Below are positions 37,800 to 48,627 of a DNA stretch of 64,000 bases, piece by piece. The position numbers were made by a program, and so were the translations under genes. The notes under the pieces were generated by a model. That model saw only the letters and a list, made by a program, of their open reading frames with translations, ran no database searches and was not told the DNA's origin. This DNA is from Mikania micrantha (lineage: Eukaryota; Streptophyta; Magnoliopsida; Asterales; Asteraceae): assembly GCA_009363875.1 (NCBI GenBank), contig CM018690.1, positions 33,795,445 to 33,859,444 of the forward strand, in the 5' to 3' direction. Within the stretch, counting starts at the first letter, position 1, and each line of letters opens with the position of its first letter.

Positions 37800-37900
37800 T
37801 TGATTTAATTGAACCACAAATGTGTGGCTAACCGGTTAATCCGGGAACTAAATTGTTGAACCACAAATGTGTGGCTAACCGGTTAATCCGGGAATTGAAT
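37800..37900. repeat. Two tandem copies of a ~50-bp unit
   Basis: The segment CCACAAATGTGTGGCTAACC with the following GGTTAATCCGGGAA occurs twice in a row. Related diverged copies recur near 38509 and 38556. CCACAAATGTGTGG is itself a palindrome. Part of the outer LTR. Confidence 0.75.
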
Positions 37901-37904
37901 TATT

Positions 37905-38423
37905 TATGATTCCATAATGGTGGATAGCCAGAGGTGCTGGCAATTGTCTAGATGGAAGTACCGGTGGGTGAACATCTTAGACTTAATAATTATGACTCCA
38001 TAATGGTGGATAACCAGAGGTGCTGGCAATTGTCTAGATGGAAGTACCGGTGGGTGAACATCTTAGACTTAATAATTATGACTCCACAATGGTGGATAGC
38101 CAGAGGTGCTGGCAATTGTCTAGATGGAAGTACCGGTGGGAGAACATCTTAGACTTAATAATTATGACTCCACAATGGTGGATAGCCAGAGGTGCTGACA
38201 ATTGTCTAGATGGAAGTACCGGTGGGTGAACATCTTAGACTTAATATTTATGACTCCACAATGGTGGATAGCCAGAGGTGCTGTCAATTGTCTTAGATGG
38301 AAGGACCGGTGGGTGAACATCTTAAGACTTAAATTAATTATGATATCACGAATGTGTGACTAGTCAGAGGTGCTGACAAATAGCTATGGTGGAAGCACAG
38401 GAATGTGAACACCATAGTGTAAT
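37905..38423. repeat. 86-bp minisatellite inside the outer LTR
   Basis: Units start at 37905, 37991, 38077, 38163 and 38249 (the last about 90 bp), followed by a degenerate sixth from 38339. Each contains CCAGAGGTGCTG, a TGTCTAGATGGAAG-like core and GTGAACATCTTAGAC. The long frames across it (37952-38152, 38038-38229) are by-products of the 86-bp period. Confidence 0.9.
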
Positions 38424-38584
38424 TTTGATTAAACTATTGTGAGCAATAGTTGATGATTGGTAATATGATATTATTATCTTGTGATAGATTTTTAATATAT
38501 GTATGATACCACAAATGTGTGGATAACCGGTTAATCCGGAAATTAAATTGTTGAAACCACAGGTGTGTGGGTAATTGGTTAAAC

Positions 38585-38588
<4 letters not shown>

Positions 38589-38620
<32 letters not shown>
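38589..38620. repeat. (TA)n microsatellite
   Basis: About 16 TA units followed by CACACGG, within the outer LTR. Confidence 0.9.
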
Positions 38621-38625
<5 letters not shown>

Positions 38626-39155
38626 GGTGTTTTAATTTAGCCAGAGGGCCAGAGGTGCTGGTGATAGAGTTGAATTAGGTAATATACTCATATTTGTGAA
38701 AATGTCCCATTAAGGGAAGTAAATGCACCATGTATGTTGGGTGCAAGTTGATGTTTAAATATGATATATTATTATCTAAACATGATAAACATTTATATGA
38801 TATATATGTGGATGTGTTAAAATGAGTTTTGGGAACTCTGGGAGGGGTTACTTACTTAGTTCATATGAACTAATTGTGACTTATATGTGATGTTACAGGT
38901 CAAAGTTAGATATGCATCGGACGATCAGATCGGGCACATTGTGAAGCAGAACCAAACGTTATGTAAAATCTTTGGTGGTATTAAACTTAAACATACTAGT
39001 TTCATTAAACATAAATGTAAATGATTGAAATTAAGTGTGTTCAACTCATGAAATGTTAATTTCACGCTTCCGAACATAATTTTACGATACAGTTTAATCT
39101 GGGACCTAAAATGGGACACGTGTAATCGTGTGAAAAGTTTGGGTGTTACACTATG

Positions 39156-40817
39156 AGAGGCGATTGTTGGATCAGACAGTGTTAATACAAAGAGAAGTTC
39201 ATGTAAGAACACCTTTCACAAAATAAACAAATATTTTTATTATTCAATTAGTCGAATTACAATTCAGAGAAATGCACAATAAAAAATACATTATTACAAG
39301 AAACATAGAAGTGTTAAAATTTAAATTACAAGAAAGAAATATAGTACAAGATGAAACAAGTTCTAAAATTTAAATTAAAAATAAAAAGTATAGCATAAGA
39401 TGAAACGAATTAAAATGAGTTTGGTGGATGAGGTTTTTTGGTCAATATAGGTCCGTTAAAACAGATTTCGGGCCACCCAGGTGAACCCGACTATTTCCTA
39501 TGGTACAATAGCCAAAGCAGTATGTACTGCCGGAGTTAACCGAAAACCCGAAACGTTACCTGAAACAAGAGTGTTAACACGAGGACTCGGTTGTTGTAGG
39601 TTGTTGAGAACTCAACAAAGTATATGTTTGTGTTGAGAACCTTTGGAGCTTGTGTGTGTTTCAAATGGTGTAGAGATTTCTCAAAAACTAGCAACTTCAA
39701 CAGGAGGGCTAATGCTTCTATATATACAAGTAGTCATGGCATATCAAAAGTTGCCATCATGCCTATTAACAAGCCTATTCATGACTTAACTAATAACCAA
39801 TTCATGACAATTGAATTGGTAAATGGAAAGGTTTCTATTTTCTTTTTTGTTTTTGGTTTTTTCTTTTCATACTTTACACAACACATTTTAATAATAAAAG
39901 ATATTTTAAAATTCCAAGAGTTCATAGAAGAAAATAATAAGAAAAATATACTAGTGTATGAAAGTACATTTATATTGAAGGGGAAGGGCATTTCAATATG
40001 CTCCTATTTGGAGTATGTTGTTGTGTACGGAGTAACCAAAAAACACCTAAAATGTATGTACAGATGTGTACACCTATGCATCCTATTGTACACACGTACA
40101 TGTATATGTGTACATATATATATTCATAGGAAAATATTCAAATAAAAATTAATATTTCTATGAATGCTAAGATGAACTATGATTTTTACATATGACATGA
40201 TAAAAAAAAAGGAATACAAATTTGGATATAACATCTTTTATTGAGAGCTTTCTATAAGTTTCTCTTACTTTTTTTAAATGTTCATAAATTTTTCACATGA
40301 CATTATTTAAAAATATTACAATAAAAATCAAGCATTTTTTTTATCTTTAATATAAATATAGTATTGATGTATAAAAAAAGAAAAATAATTTTTTTTCAAA
40401 CAGTTCAGTTTTAGGTACATGCACTTTATTTTTAAAACGTGTAATGGATTTTATAAAAATTGTTTATATTTTATAAAAACTATTCTGGATTTTTTGATCA
40501 AAATACAATACAAAAATGTAGAACATAAAAATACAACATGACATATTAATTTGCCGAATTTAAAAAATATATTATATCAAACACCATACTAAAATTAAAG
40601 AGGAAAAAATTGTATATATTTTTTTAAATATTGTCGTTTAAAAAAAGTACGAGGGACTACAAAATGAAGGATTTATAAAAGTTAAAAAGTGTTTTTCCTG
40701 TAATATCCTTCTATCAATTTTTTTTCTAGAGTTTTTAATCTGAATCATTGATTTATAAACTAATGACTTGATTATTTTTAGGCCTATTTAGTTAAAATAT
40801 ACTTTTTCAGAAACCTC

Positions 40818-40863
<46 letters not shown>

Positions 40864-41020
40864 TAGAACGATTTTAGATTTAGTTTTATGTTGAAAGATG
40901 TAAATGACGGCCTTACAAGGCTATGATATCATCACCAATGATTTTGATGTAACAATCAAACTCAATTTTCTATCCATAAATAAAAGCTATATTCGATACT
41001 CTTTTATCACATATCCAAAC
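39156..41020. other. AT-rich intergenic stretch, unresolved
   Basis: Contains a 173-codon frame (39624-40145) whose second half is Phe/Ile-rich and AT-driven. Its first part (39680-39830) has near-normal composition and a TATATATAC upstream, but I recognise no domain. A (TA)n run of 40 bp lies at 40821-40860. Nothing else supported. Confidence 0.4.
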
Positions 41021-41928
41021 ATGAAAAGTATGCAAATGCTAACATCCTCCCTGCTTTATATTACATTTCTTTACACCGTTGTAGTTTCTAGTCAATGGTG
41101 GGTCTAGTAGGCTTGAATTGCCTCCAGGAGAGACCGGCCCTCGATCGGTTGAATTTCTTTTGTGGACTTGTGTTGAGTGAAGGTCCCTTTACAACTGTTG
41201 CTGATGGTTGGATATTGAAATGGCAAGGCCCCAACATTGGTTTTGTGGGTTTCGCGTATACTTCACCCGCAAGGTCGAGTTTTACGTATAATCAGTCATA
41301 TAAGAAGCTTATATGCACACAAGAAATTTGCTTGAATAATCTAAGTCTTGGTTTTAGTTAAATTATTCTAGTCACCCGAGTTTGTTATTTGTAGGATATA
41401 TACAATCCTTTTTTTTATTATTTATTTGGATATTTAACCAGGATCAAGCAATTTTGTGATGGTACGACAGATCCGAATAAGGGGCCAATATGCGGAAAGC
41501 ATGGCTCTTAGTTTTCAACCCACAACTGACCTTCTCTTCAGACCATGCGGTGTGCCTTGTGGTTGGGGCATGAGAGGGGCTGGTTTGGGCTTGGAACACC
41601 GCCCCCTTGGGGCGTTTTTGGGTTGGGTGTGGCTGGGGAAACGGCTTGGTTGAGTGTGTGGTTGTGGTGACTAATTAATAGTATTATATGGTAATCACAA
41701 CCAAGGGGCATTTCCACTACAAGTGTTGAGTGGTGGCGCCTAGGTGGAGTGACTCCAACCAAGGGGCATACCTCATGGTCTCATAGTTGATACATATTTT
41801 GGACTTCTAGTAGTTGGGCCAAGCGGTGGTTTCAAGTTTGCTACTGGTGGTCTGGTGTTAAGGTAGACTTGTTAACAGGCAGTGTTTATTTCGTAGATGC
41901 TAGTTTGACTTACAATATCAATTAACCA
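41021..41928 (+). pseudogene. Strictosidine-synthase-like (SSL) pseudogene
   Basis: Pieces of a six-bladed beta-propeller SSL protein appear in order: a hydrophobic signal-peptide-like start from ATG 41021, LPPGETGPRSVEF (about 41117-41157), GPFTTVADGWILKWQGPN plus FAYTSPAR (to about 41271), a GT-AG intron to 41445, CDGTTDPNKGPICGK (about 41455-41500), ALSFQPTTDLLFIVDTYFG, then GPSGG and TGSVYFVDAS. It has at least two frameshifts and an early stop, and lacks the C-terminal half. A 240-bp MITE splits it between LF and IVDTYFG. SSL proteins are usually secretory or vacuolar; this copy should make no functional protein. Confidence 0.8.
41541..41780. mobile_element. Harbinger-type MITE inside the SSL pseudogene
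   Basis: A 240-bp element with ends GACCATGCGGTGTGCC and, inverted, GACCATGAGGTATGCC, flanked by TCA at 41538-41540 and 41781-41783. The interior shares GGGGCATTTCCAC and a CACCGCCCC-type block with the ORF1-bearing element at 48314-50039, so the MITE probably derives from that family. Removing it with one TCA restores codons reading LFIVDTYFG, so the insertion site is exact. Confidence 0.85.
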
Positions 41929-42148
41929 TATAAGTTCATAATTCACACTTGTTAACACATACTAGACACAACGTTTCTTAAAATGGGTTTCACGAGTAAT
42001 ACTCGAAACCGTTTATAACTTCTTTAGTGAACCAAGTATCAAACTGATATTAACATATACGTTTGGCTGAACCAGTTTATGGGGTTGGATCTACCGGTTT
42101 CATAGGACGATCCGCAAAATGCAAACTCCAAATATGTACCTATTTTTT

Positions 42149-42290
42149 GCAACAACAACCTTACCCAGTATATTCCCACTTTTCAGTAGGGTCTGTGGGG
42201 AAAGGATAGATACAAGCCGTACCCCTATCCCAATTGGGATAGAGAGGTTGCTCCGAAAGAGTCCCCGGCTCAAAGCGTCACAGGAATCCT
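42149..42290 (-). mobile_element. Truncated SINE-like element
   Basis: On the minus strand it resembles the tail half of the copy at 50208-50457: the segment around CTCTTTCGGAGCAACCTCTC, a GGGTAAGG motif, then TTG repeats. The head is missing. Short frames here are translations of this repeat. Confidence 0.7.
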
Positions 42291-43405
42291 CCCATTTCTT
42301 AGGTTCCTTAAAGGTTTTGTGTTTTGCAGTTAATCGAGGGGTACTTTTTGAGAGGTTGGAGAAGATTGGAAATACAAGTGTGATCAGTGGAGCTAACCTA
42401 TTGACTCGGGACTAAACCATCAATTTGTGGAACTACTTTTGTGTCAACGCCTAGTTTTTATAGCAGTCTAATAACGTAAAAAACCTAAAATGTGTTGTAT
42501 GTTTTAGCATAATTAAATGTAAAGAAATCTTAAAGAGTTGGAGGTGTGAAGTGCACACTTGTTTAAAATCTCTGAGCTCTTGACTAAGCAGGATTTAAGA
42601 GGGGCATGCCACAAGTCCAAGAGGCGGAGCCGAAACTTTTGACCTACGTGATTGCATTACCCACATAAGTTAACCGCAATTAGTTGTCACCTTCTTCTAG
42701 TGATTAAACACAGAATCCATTGCGCAAAAAGATATAAGAAATTCATATCATACAAATCTATTGGACTATCCTTGATCAAATTTTTTTAACTCAAAATGGT
42801 AAAAATATTGGTTTTGCATAGTGATTACATGCACGATCCGATAGAATTTCAGGTGTTTATTACCGAATTTCTTCAACAAAATGCAAGAGATTTTATTTCA
42901 ATATTATTATAAAAAAAACTTTTTTAACTTAAGAGTTAAAAAAATCTGGTTGAGTTTGGATTATAATAACTGTCAAAATGGTTGGCAAAGTAAAACTATT
43001 TTATTAAAAAAAAAAAAGATTAGTTATAAAATAATATTAAGCAGAGGAAGAGCTTATGCAAAATTACATGTATGTACAAAGTTTGAAAAGTTCTAAAATT
43101 TTTAAAGTACTTAATAACAGAAGAAGAACCATAAAGTATGTCTACATATATCAATCCATATAAAGGAATATACATTAACAAAAGGATGGTAATTTAAGTA
43201 TCAATATTAACAAGGTTTTTTATTGACGTGGTGGTACGATTTGAAGAAATCTATAAAGTCGTGAGCGTTCGGTTATAAATATTAAAATATAGATATATAG
43301 ATAGAATAGTTTTATGCCTTAAACTTTATGATAAAAGGATTTAAAAATATAATTTAATAAAAAAATATTAAAAAAAAAGTCGAGCAATATCATGTGATGC
43401 TACAT
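42291..43405. other. AT-rich intergenic stretch, no gene recognised
   Basis: Nothing recognisable. The final 8 bases (TGCTACAT, 43398-43405) are the left target duplication of the next element. Confidence 0.5.
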
Positions 43406-44141
43406 TAGGGGTGAGCAGATAACCGAATTAACCGAATCGTAACCGAATTAACCGACTTAACCGAACCGATTTAACCGAACCGAACAATTAACCGACGGTT
43501 TGGTTAAGCATAATCGATTAACCGCACATTGCGGTTCGGTTTCGGTTTTGATGTATAAATTAACCGCATTAACCGAACCGAACCGATTGTTATATATTAT
43601 TATTAGTATTACTATTATTATTACTATCACTATTATTATTATTATTATTAATTATTATATAATTCTTCAAAACATATGATGTTCTTCATGATATTAATCA
43701 TATTAACACAGTAGATGCTATCAGTTTCACTTTATATATAGTAAAATACACCTTAATCATAACAGTTTATTAATCTTACTGATCACCGTTCCCTAAACTC
43801 ATTATCACCACAAACAACCGAAGTAGCACATCGATGAAAAAATAAACATGTAATGAAAACTCACAATAAAAGAACAAGTTCGGCTATGAGATGACTTGAT
43901 ATATTAAAATTGGACTACACTCGACAAAAATACACATTATTTTAAATTTATTATTTTAGGTTGTAATAGAATGGTTAATTAACCGATTTAACCGAAATTA
44001 ACCGAAACCGGCGGTTAACCGAAGTGCGGTTAACCGCATATTGCGGTTCGGTTGTGGTTTTAGAAATGTCATTAACCGCACATGCGGTTATGGTTTTGAA
44101 ATTGGCCATAACCGCACCGAACCGCACCACGCACACCCCTA
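43406..44141. mobile_element. hAT-type MITE with dense AACCG subterminal repeats
   Basis: A 736-bp element with ends TAGGGGTGAGC and, inverted, TAGGGGTGTGC, flanked by the 8-bp duplication TGCTACAT (43398-43405 and 44142-44149), as expected for hAT transposons. Each end carries many TTAACCGAA/AACCGAACCG words over about 150 bp, in opposite orientation at the two ends; the middle is an AT-rich core with TTA microsatellite runs. No coding capacity. Confidence 0.88.
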
Positions 44142-44149
44142 TGCTACAT

Positions 44150-44679
44150 GTTGACGAGCTTCATAATGCATGTTACAACAGTAACATTAACTAAGTTAAG
44201 TACATAAATTCATAAAAGAAACATATGAAGCTCAATTCTGGAGATAAAAAAAAAATACTCATATAATGTTTCGATGACTCATTTCGATTATTCGGAAGGG
44301 GTCAATACATCCTAAGATAAAATATGAGAAGCTATACCGCATGGACCATCTGTGTGATTAATTTCAGAAAGATCACGAGTTCTTGACTAATCAAGAAAAT
44401 AGTTTACTTGCTGGCATATAGATCTAATCACCAAATATTTGCCAAATCTTTAGAGGAATCATAATAACTTATACTTAAGAAACCCAAATCTGTACATTTA
44501 AAAAAAAAAAGAAAAAAAAAAACTCTGATCATTCCTGCTGCTGCTATTTAAGATACAGTTGAACAGAGTTTTTATTCTTCACAGGAAAACAATTATCTTA
44601 ATCTATCATACCTTCTGAAATTTTATCATAACAAAGCACTTCAACCCAATACGAATTGTGTCACTAAACATGAGATATA
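44150..44679. other. AT-rich intergenic stretch
   Basis: No gene recognised. This is the downstream flank of the minus-strand exon ending at 44680. Confidence 0.5.
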
Positions 44680-45560
44680 CTAAGCTGATGCAGCTTCATA
44701 GTTCTGCTGGACCACTCTCATCAAAGATCCAATGTTTTTTACATGTTTGATCCAAAGTTGAGCACCTGTTTTGAAAATACCATGAACCTGAATCACATTA
44801 ACAATGTTGGTTATGATGGCATCAGAATATAAGTAACATTAATTTGAGGTTAATGTTAGTTTAAAGCAGCCAACTTCCGTCATTTTAGAGGATTAAAACC
44901 TTGTCTTTTATTTAGTGGTAATAAAACCACTAAGGCGTTAAAGGTGGGATGTATTACCTAAAAACAAACAAACAAACTAACCCGGTATATTCCCACTCTT
45001 CAGTAGGGTCTGAGGGGGGAAGGATGGAGACAAACTTTACCCCTATCCCAGTTGGGATAGAGAAGCTGCTCCGAAAGAGTCCCCGGCTCAAAGTTATTGT
45101 TTGAAGTTAATCATCTCAACGTTTTTAACATTATTTTCACAAAATATGTAAAATAAACACTAAAATTAGTGCAAGCCCACACATATATACATTATATGTG
45201 TGCACCACAAATGAAACCAACTATAGTCCACAAGGTATAGTCGAACATAAAAAAAAATTATTTGTTGCAGTGTGAGAGAACTATGAGATAGTTTTCCACC
45301 ATTATTTTTGCAATAACAATAACAATGTAACTTTTCACTTCGATGATCAAATCATCTAAATCAGCTGTCCAACAACAAACAATAAACTTCTTTACATGTC
45401 TAAACAAGAAAGATGGAAAATCAAAATTGTGTGCAAAAATTAGCTTTGCAAAGGGACTACTTGGTTTAGATTCATTAAAGAACTAAACTACTAACCTCTA
45501 AAGGATACTCAATATGATCAACGCATTCTTGGAAATCAGCTTCTAAGCATTTGGAAGACC
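44680..45560 (-). pseudogene. Orphan C-terminal exon pair downstream of the coiled-coil gene
   Basis: On the minus strand a frame reads SSKCLEADFQECVDHIEYPLE (about 45558 down to 45496), meets a GT donor, and resumes after an AG acceptor at 44787 as VHGIFKTGAQLWIKHVK, running to a TAG at 44680-44682 (36 codons including the stop). Composition, phase across the junction and splice borders look coding. The frame cannot be joined to exon 5 of the coiled-coil gene without a further exon or a frameshift. It may be an alternative or former 3' end of that gene, or a remnant of another. The SINE-like copy at 44961-45217 lies in its intron. Family not recognised. Confidence 0.45.
44961..45217 (-). mobile_element. 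SINE-like element
   Basis: Nearly full-length minus-strand copy of the family at 50208-50457: a TTTG-repeat tail (AAACAAACAAAC on +), the CTCTTTCGGAGCAGC segment, and the CACACATATAATGTATATATGTG head in inverse orientation. No target duplication was found. Confidence 0.7.
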
Positions 45561-47584
45561 TCGAACATCAGCAAAAGTTTTCGTTCTTTCTTTTTCAATC
45601 TTGATGGCAATAAAATGAAATGTTATGAAAATATAACTTTAAATCACATGCTGATTGAATAATGGGGTCATGAAGCCATAGAATTACACTAATTATATTG
45701 ATACCTGTGACTCCAACTCGGTTATTCTTTGTAAAGCTCTTTGTTCTATACATGCACGTTTTTTGTATTCTTCTTCAAGCAATCCAGTTAACTGATATCT
45801 TAACTCAGCCATTTCCTGAGCTAAATCTTCAGCTTCTTCATTTGCCTTAAATTTCTCTTCCTTTAGTTGTTTCTACCAACGATGTGAGAGGAAATTTAAC
45901 AATGATTGCTACGTATTTGAAATTTTCTATCACTTGATGATAACATACCTTAAGCTGGTTCACAAGAAGTTCATATTCATGTATTTGAGCTTCATATTCA
46001 TTTGATTTCTTCATTATGTTTTCAGAATCTGCATTGCTTTTGCATGTTTTAAGCTTCTCCCTCAGTTCTTTATTTTCCTCAACTAGCCGTATAACATTTT
46101 GCATTTGATACTTGTAGGTTTTAGTAAGTTCCTGCATCCTACAATGTTCTTGAGCAGCTTCTTTTTGGAGCTCTTTAGCTTCAAGAAAGCTATGCTCCAT
46201 GGCCATCAAATCAAGCTTCATGCTTTCTAAGTCACATTGGAAATCTAAAGCAATATGTGAAATGGATTCCTCTAATTCATCTATGTATAACGTTGAATTA
46301 TGCAACTCTTGTTCTTTGTCCTCTAATTTTTTCATTAAAGCTAAATTCTCCGACTTGCATGCCCTTAATTCTTGTTCCAAGTTTCTCACAACTACATCCA
46401 AATCTTCTTTTGCTTTGACCTTCAACTCTAGACTATGGATATAATCAGTCATATTGTTTATTTCTGTGTTCCGTGTGGTCAACTGATCCTGCAAGTAATC
46501 TGTGAGGTGCATTTGCAATGAGTCAAGCCTACAGTACAGCCATACACCTGCAGTCAGCAGAGTGTAGCTACCAGGCATTGTTATCAAATAAAATCAAAAT
46601 CAACATCGGTGACTACCTAGTTCCTGGGTGCAGTTACTCAGTTCTCTTTCTAAATCTTGGATACGCCTCTTGTCATTAGATCGAGTTTCAGTTAATGTTC
46701 TCGCATGAGATTCCAGGCTCTGTAGCAAGTCAACTACCAGGTCAAGTTTTTTTTTAGGTTTCCAAACAGAACAAAGAACAATATGCAATATGCATTGTAG
46801 ATAACACATTAAATATTGATAAAACATGTATGCATCATTTACCATATAAGTTAACAACCCAATATAACTTACATGGATGAGTTCAACGCTTGATTGTTTC
46901 AGCAAGTCCTTTTCTATCCTCAACTGCATTCAATTACCATTGGGAAAACATTAAGTATATGACCAGTGAAATTTATAACAAGATTTTGGCACCTTAATTT
47001 CAGCCCAATCAAACTTAATTGTCACTCATATTGTCCGAAAAGATCTAGCATTTTTTTTTGGAAGGCAACTTTCATTAAAAACCAACGGGCACCAAGCAAG
47101 ATGCTAGGACCCAATAACAGTTACAGGAAAAGAAAAATAAAATACATTCAATACACGCCTTTAAAATCAAAGTTACTCCATTTCTCCCAATCTAAAGACT
47201 GTAACTTGGACCGGTTTTTTGATCCAAAGAAATCCAAAGAAAAGATCTAGCATTTATTCAGCCATCTTTCAAATGCATTATCCATTCACATCAACAATAT
47301 GCTTGTCAATACGATTCTAGAAAATACGAATGGTGAGAAACGAACACGGCTATCTTATACTTGATTAAATTCACACATTCATCAATTTACTAAACCATTT
47401 TCACACATATAAGATCCATATATTGTTTTATAAATGTCTTAATTCCTATGCATATCAATAAGGTGTTCATAACCAAAGGAATGGGAATAAACAGCAAATG
47501 TACCTCTTTGCATCTCGCTTCAAACTGTAACAATTCTTCATCGTCCAAAAAGAAACTGCTACCACTACTTGAACAAGTAGACAT
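45543..47584 (-). CDS. Coiled-coil protein (myosin-tail/USO1-like), 6 exons
   Basis: Exons in order of transcription: 47504-47584, 46873-46923, 46617-46719, 45949-46499, 45705-45872, 45543-45599. All have GT-AG borders and keep one frame of 336 residues. The start ATG lies immediately after an AG acceptor, so a leader intron ends at the start codon; a probable non-coding first exon is at about 47938-48090. After a short Ser-rich N-terminus the protein is almost entirely heptad-like, rich in Glu, Lys and Leu (LEQELRACKSEN, LVEENKELREKLK, LAQEMAELRYQL), predicting a long coiled coil with no catalytic domain or membrane segment. It resembles plant proteins annotated as myosin-heavy-chain-related. 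Function unknown, probably scaffolding. The last exon ends early (GLPNA), so the 3' end is less certain than the rest. Confidence 0.8.
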
Positions 47585-48258
47585 CTACATCATAGAAACA
47601 TTAAAACACTCTAAATAAAGAATAGATCTTGATTAATGATGATAAATTCCATCTGAACTAGACCAAAAAAAAAAAAAAAAATTATTGTCAAGCACAAGAT
47701 TATAAATTTATAACGGAAAACAAATGCTGATAGAACATTAAAAACTCAATATCCTAAAATTGATTACCCTGTAAAATACCTATAAATTAAAGAAAAAATA
47801 GATAAAAAAAAATCAAGAGTCGTGAAAGAAAACAATTGAAATCTTTATAAACACAGAACACACATTCAAGATACACAACAAAAAGAAAAGGGGGATACCG
47901 TTGATTCTAGGGTTTTGATTTAGACGACGTGTAAACCGGTGAAATTGAGCCGAATTGCAGACAGAAGATGAAGATCGACAACAAGTATGAGTTGCAAGAA
48001 ACGGAATCTTTTGAATGAAAATTGTGATTTTAGGTTTCCGTATGTTTGTGGGTTCCTCGATTGCGATTTTAATTTGAAAACGCCAAAACAACATTTGACC
48101 TGCGACAGGAGTAATTAGATACGATATTATATTATAAAAAATATATATTCACCAAAAATAAGAGTTTTATTCTCTTTATTTTAAGTATACTATTCCTATG
48201 CTTTTTTTTTTTTTGAAAAAAAAAATTAAATAAACATTTTTGTATAACTACATGAGTA
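47585..48258 (-). other. Probable promoter and leader of the coiled-coil gene
   Basis: A likely 5' leader exon (about 47938-48090) ends in a GT donor at AATCAACG/GTATCC and would splice to the AG directly before ATG 47584. Its 93-codon frame is not supported as protein. Confidence 0.4.
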
Positions 48259-48627
48259 TCTATCTATCTTATATAATAAACAAAGGTTTTTTTTGCCACA
48301 TGTCATGCTATGAGACCTATCGGTGTGCCGTGTGAAGGGGCGTGGGAGTGGGCGTGGAGGGGCGTGGCACACCGCCCCCCCTAGGGCGTGATCGGGGCGT
48401 GAAGGCAAGCCGTGGCTCCACCAACGGGCGTGAAGGCATGCAACGGCAATTTTTTGAACCGTTGGAAAATTGGGAAAGGTAAAGAAAAAAAAAAAAAATT
48501 TTTTTACCTATTTAAACCAACCATTCAACTATTAAACCCAAAAAAATATTTCTCATTTCTAACATTCAATACAAAAAAATACTCACTCTTCCCATTTTAA
48601 ACTTTCTTAACCAACCCAATAATTTTC

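Larger units (their letters stand above)
18057..39150. mobile_element. Outer solo LTR, interrupted by the tandem gypsy array
   Basis: The left end TGTAACA at 18057 and the right end TGTTACA at 39150 are perfect inverted ends. The whole is flanked by the same 5-bp duplication CTATG (18052-18056 and 39151-39155). Without the inner array and one copy of its target duplication it is 2846 bp (18057-19194 plus 37443-39150). No primer binding site, gag or pol of its own is present, so it is a solo LTR left by LTR-LTR recombination. It contains four CGCGGTACGCG-like dyads on the left and an 86-bp minisatellite on the right. Confidence 0.85.

Noticed and set aside
37905..38423. Regular 86-bp repeats as a CRISPR-like array
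   Set aside because: The whole unit repeats with no unique spacers, and the context is a plant LTR. It is a minisatellite.
39624..40145. 173-codon frame on +
   Set aside because: The second half is Phe/Ile/Lys-rich and AT-driven, and no domain is recognised. Left as unresolved intergenic sequence.
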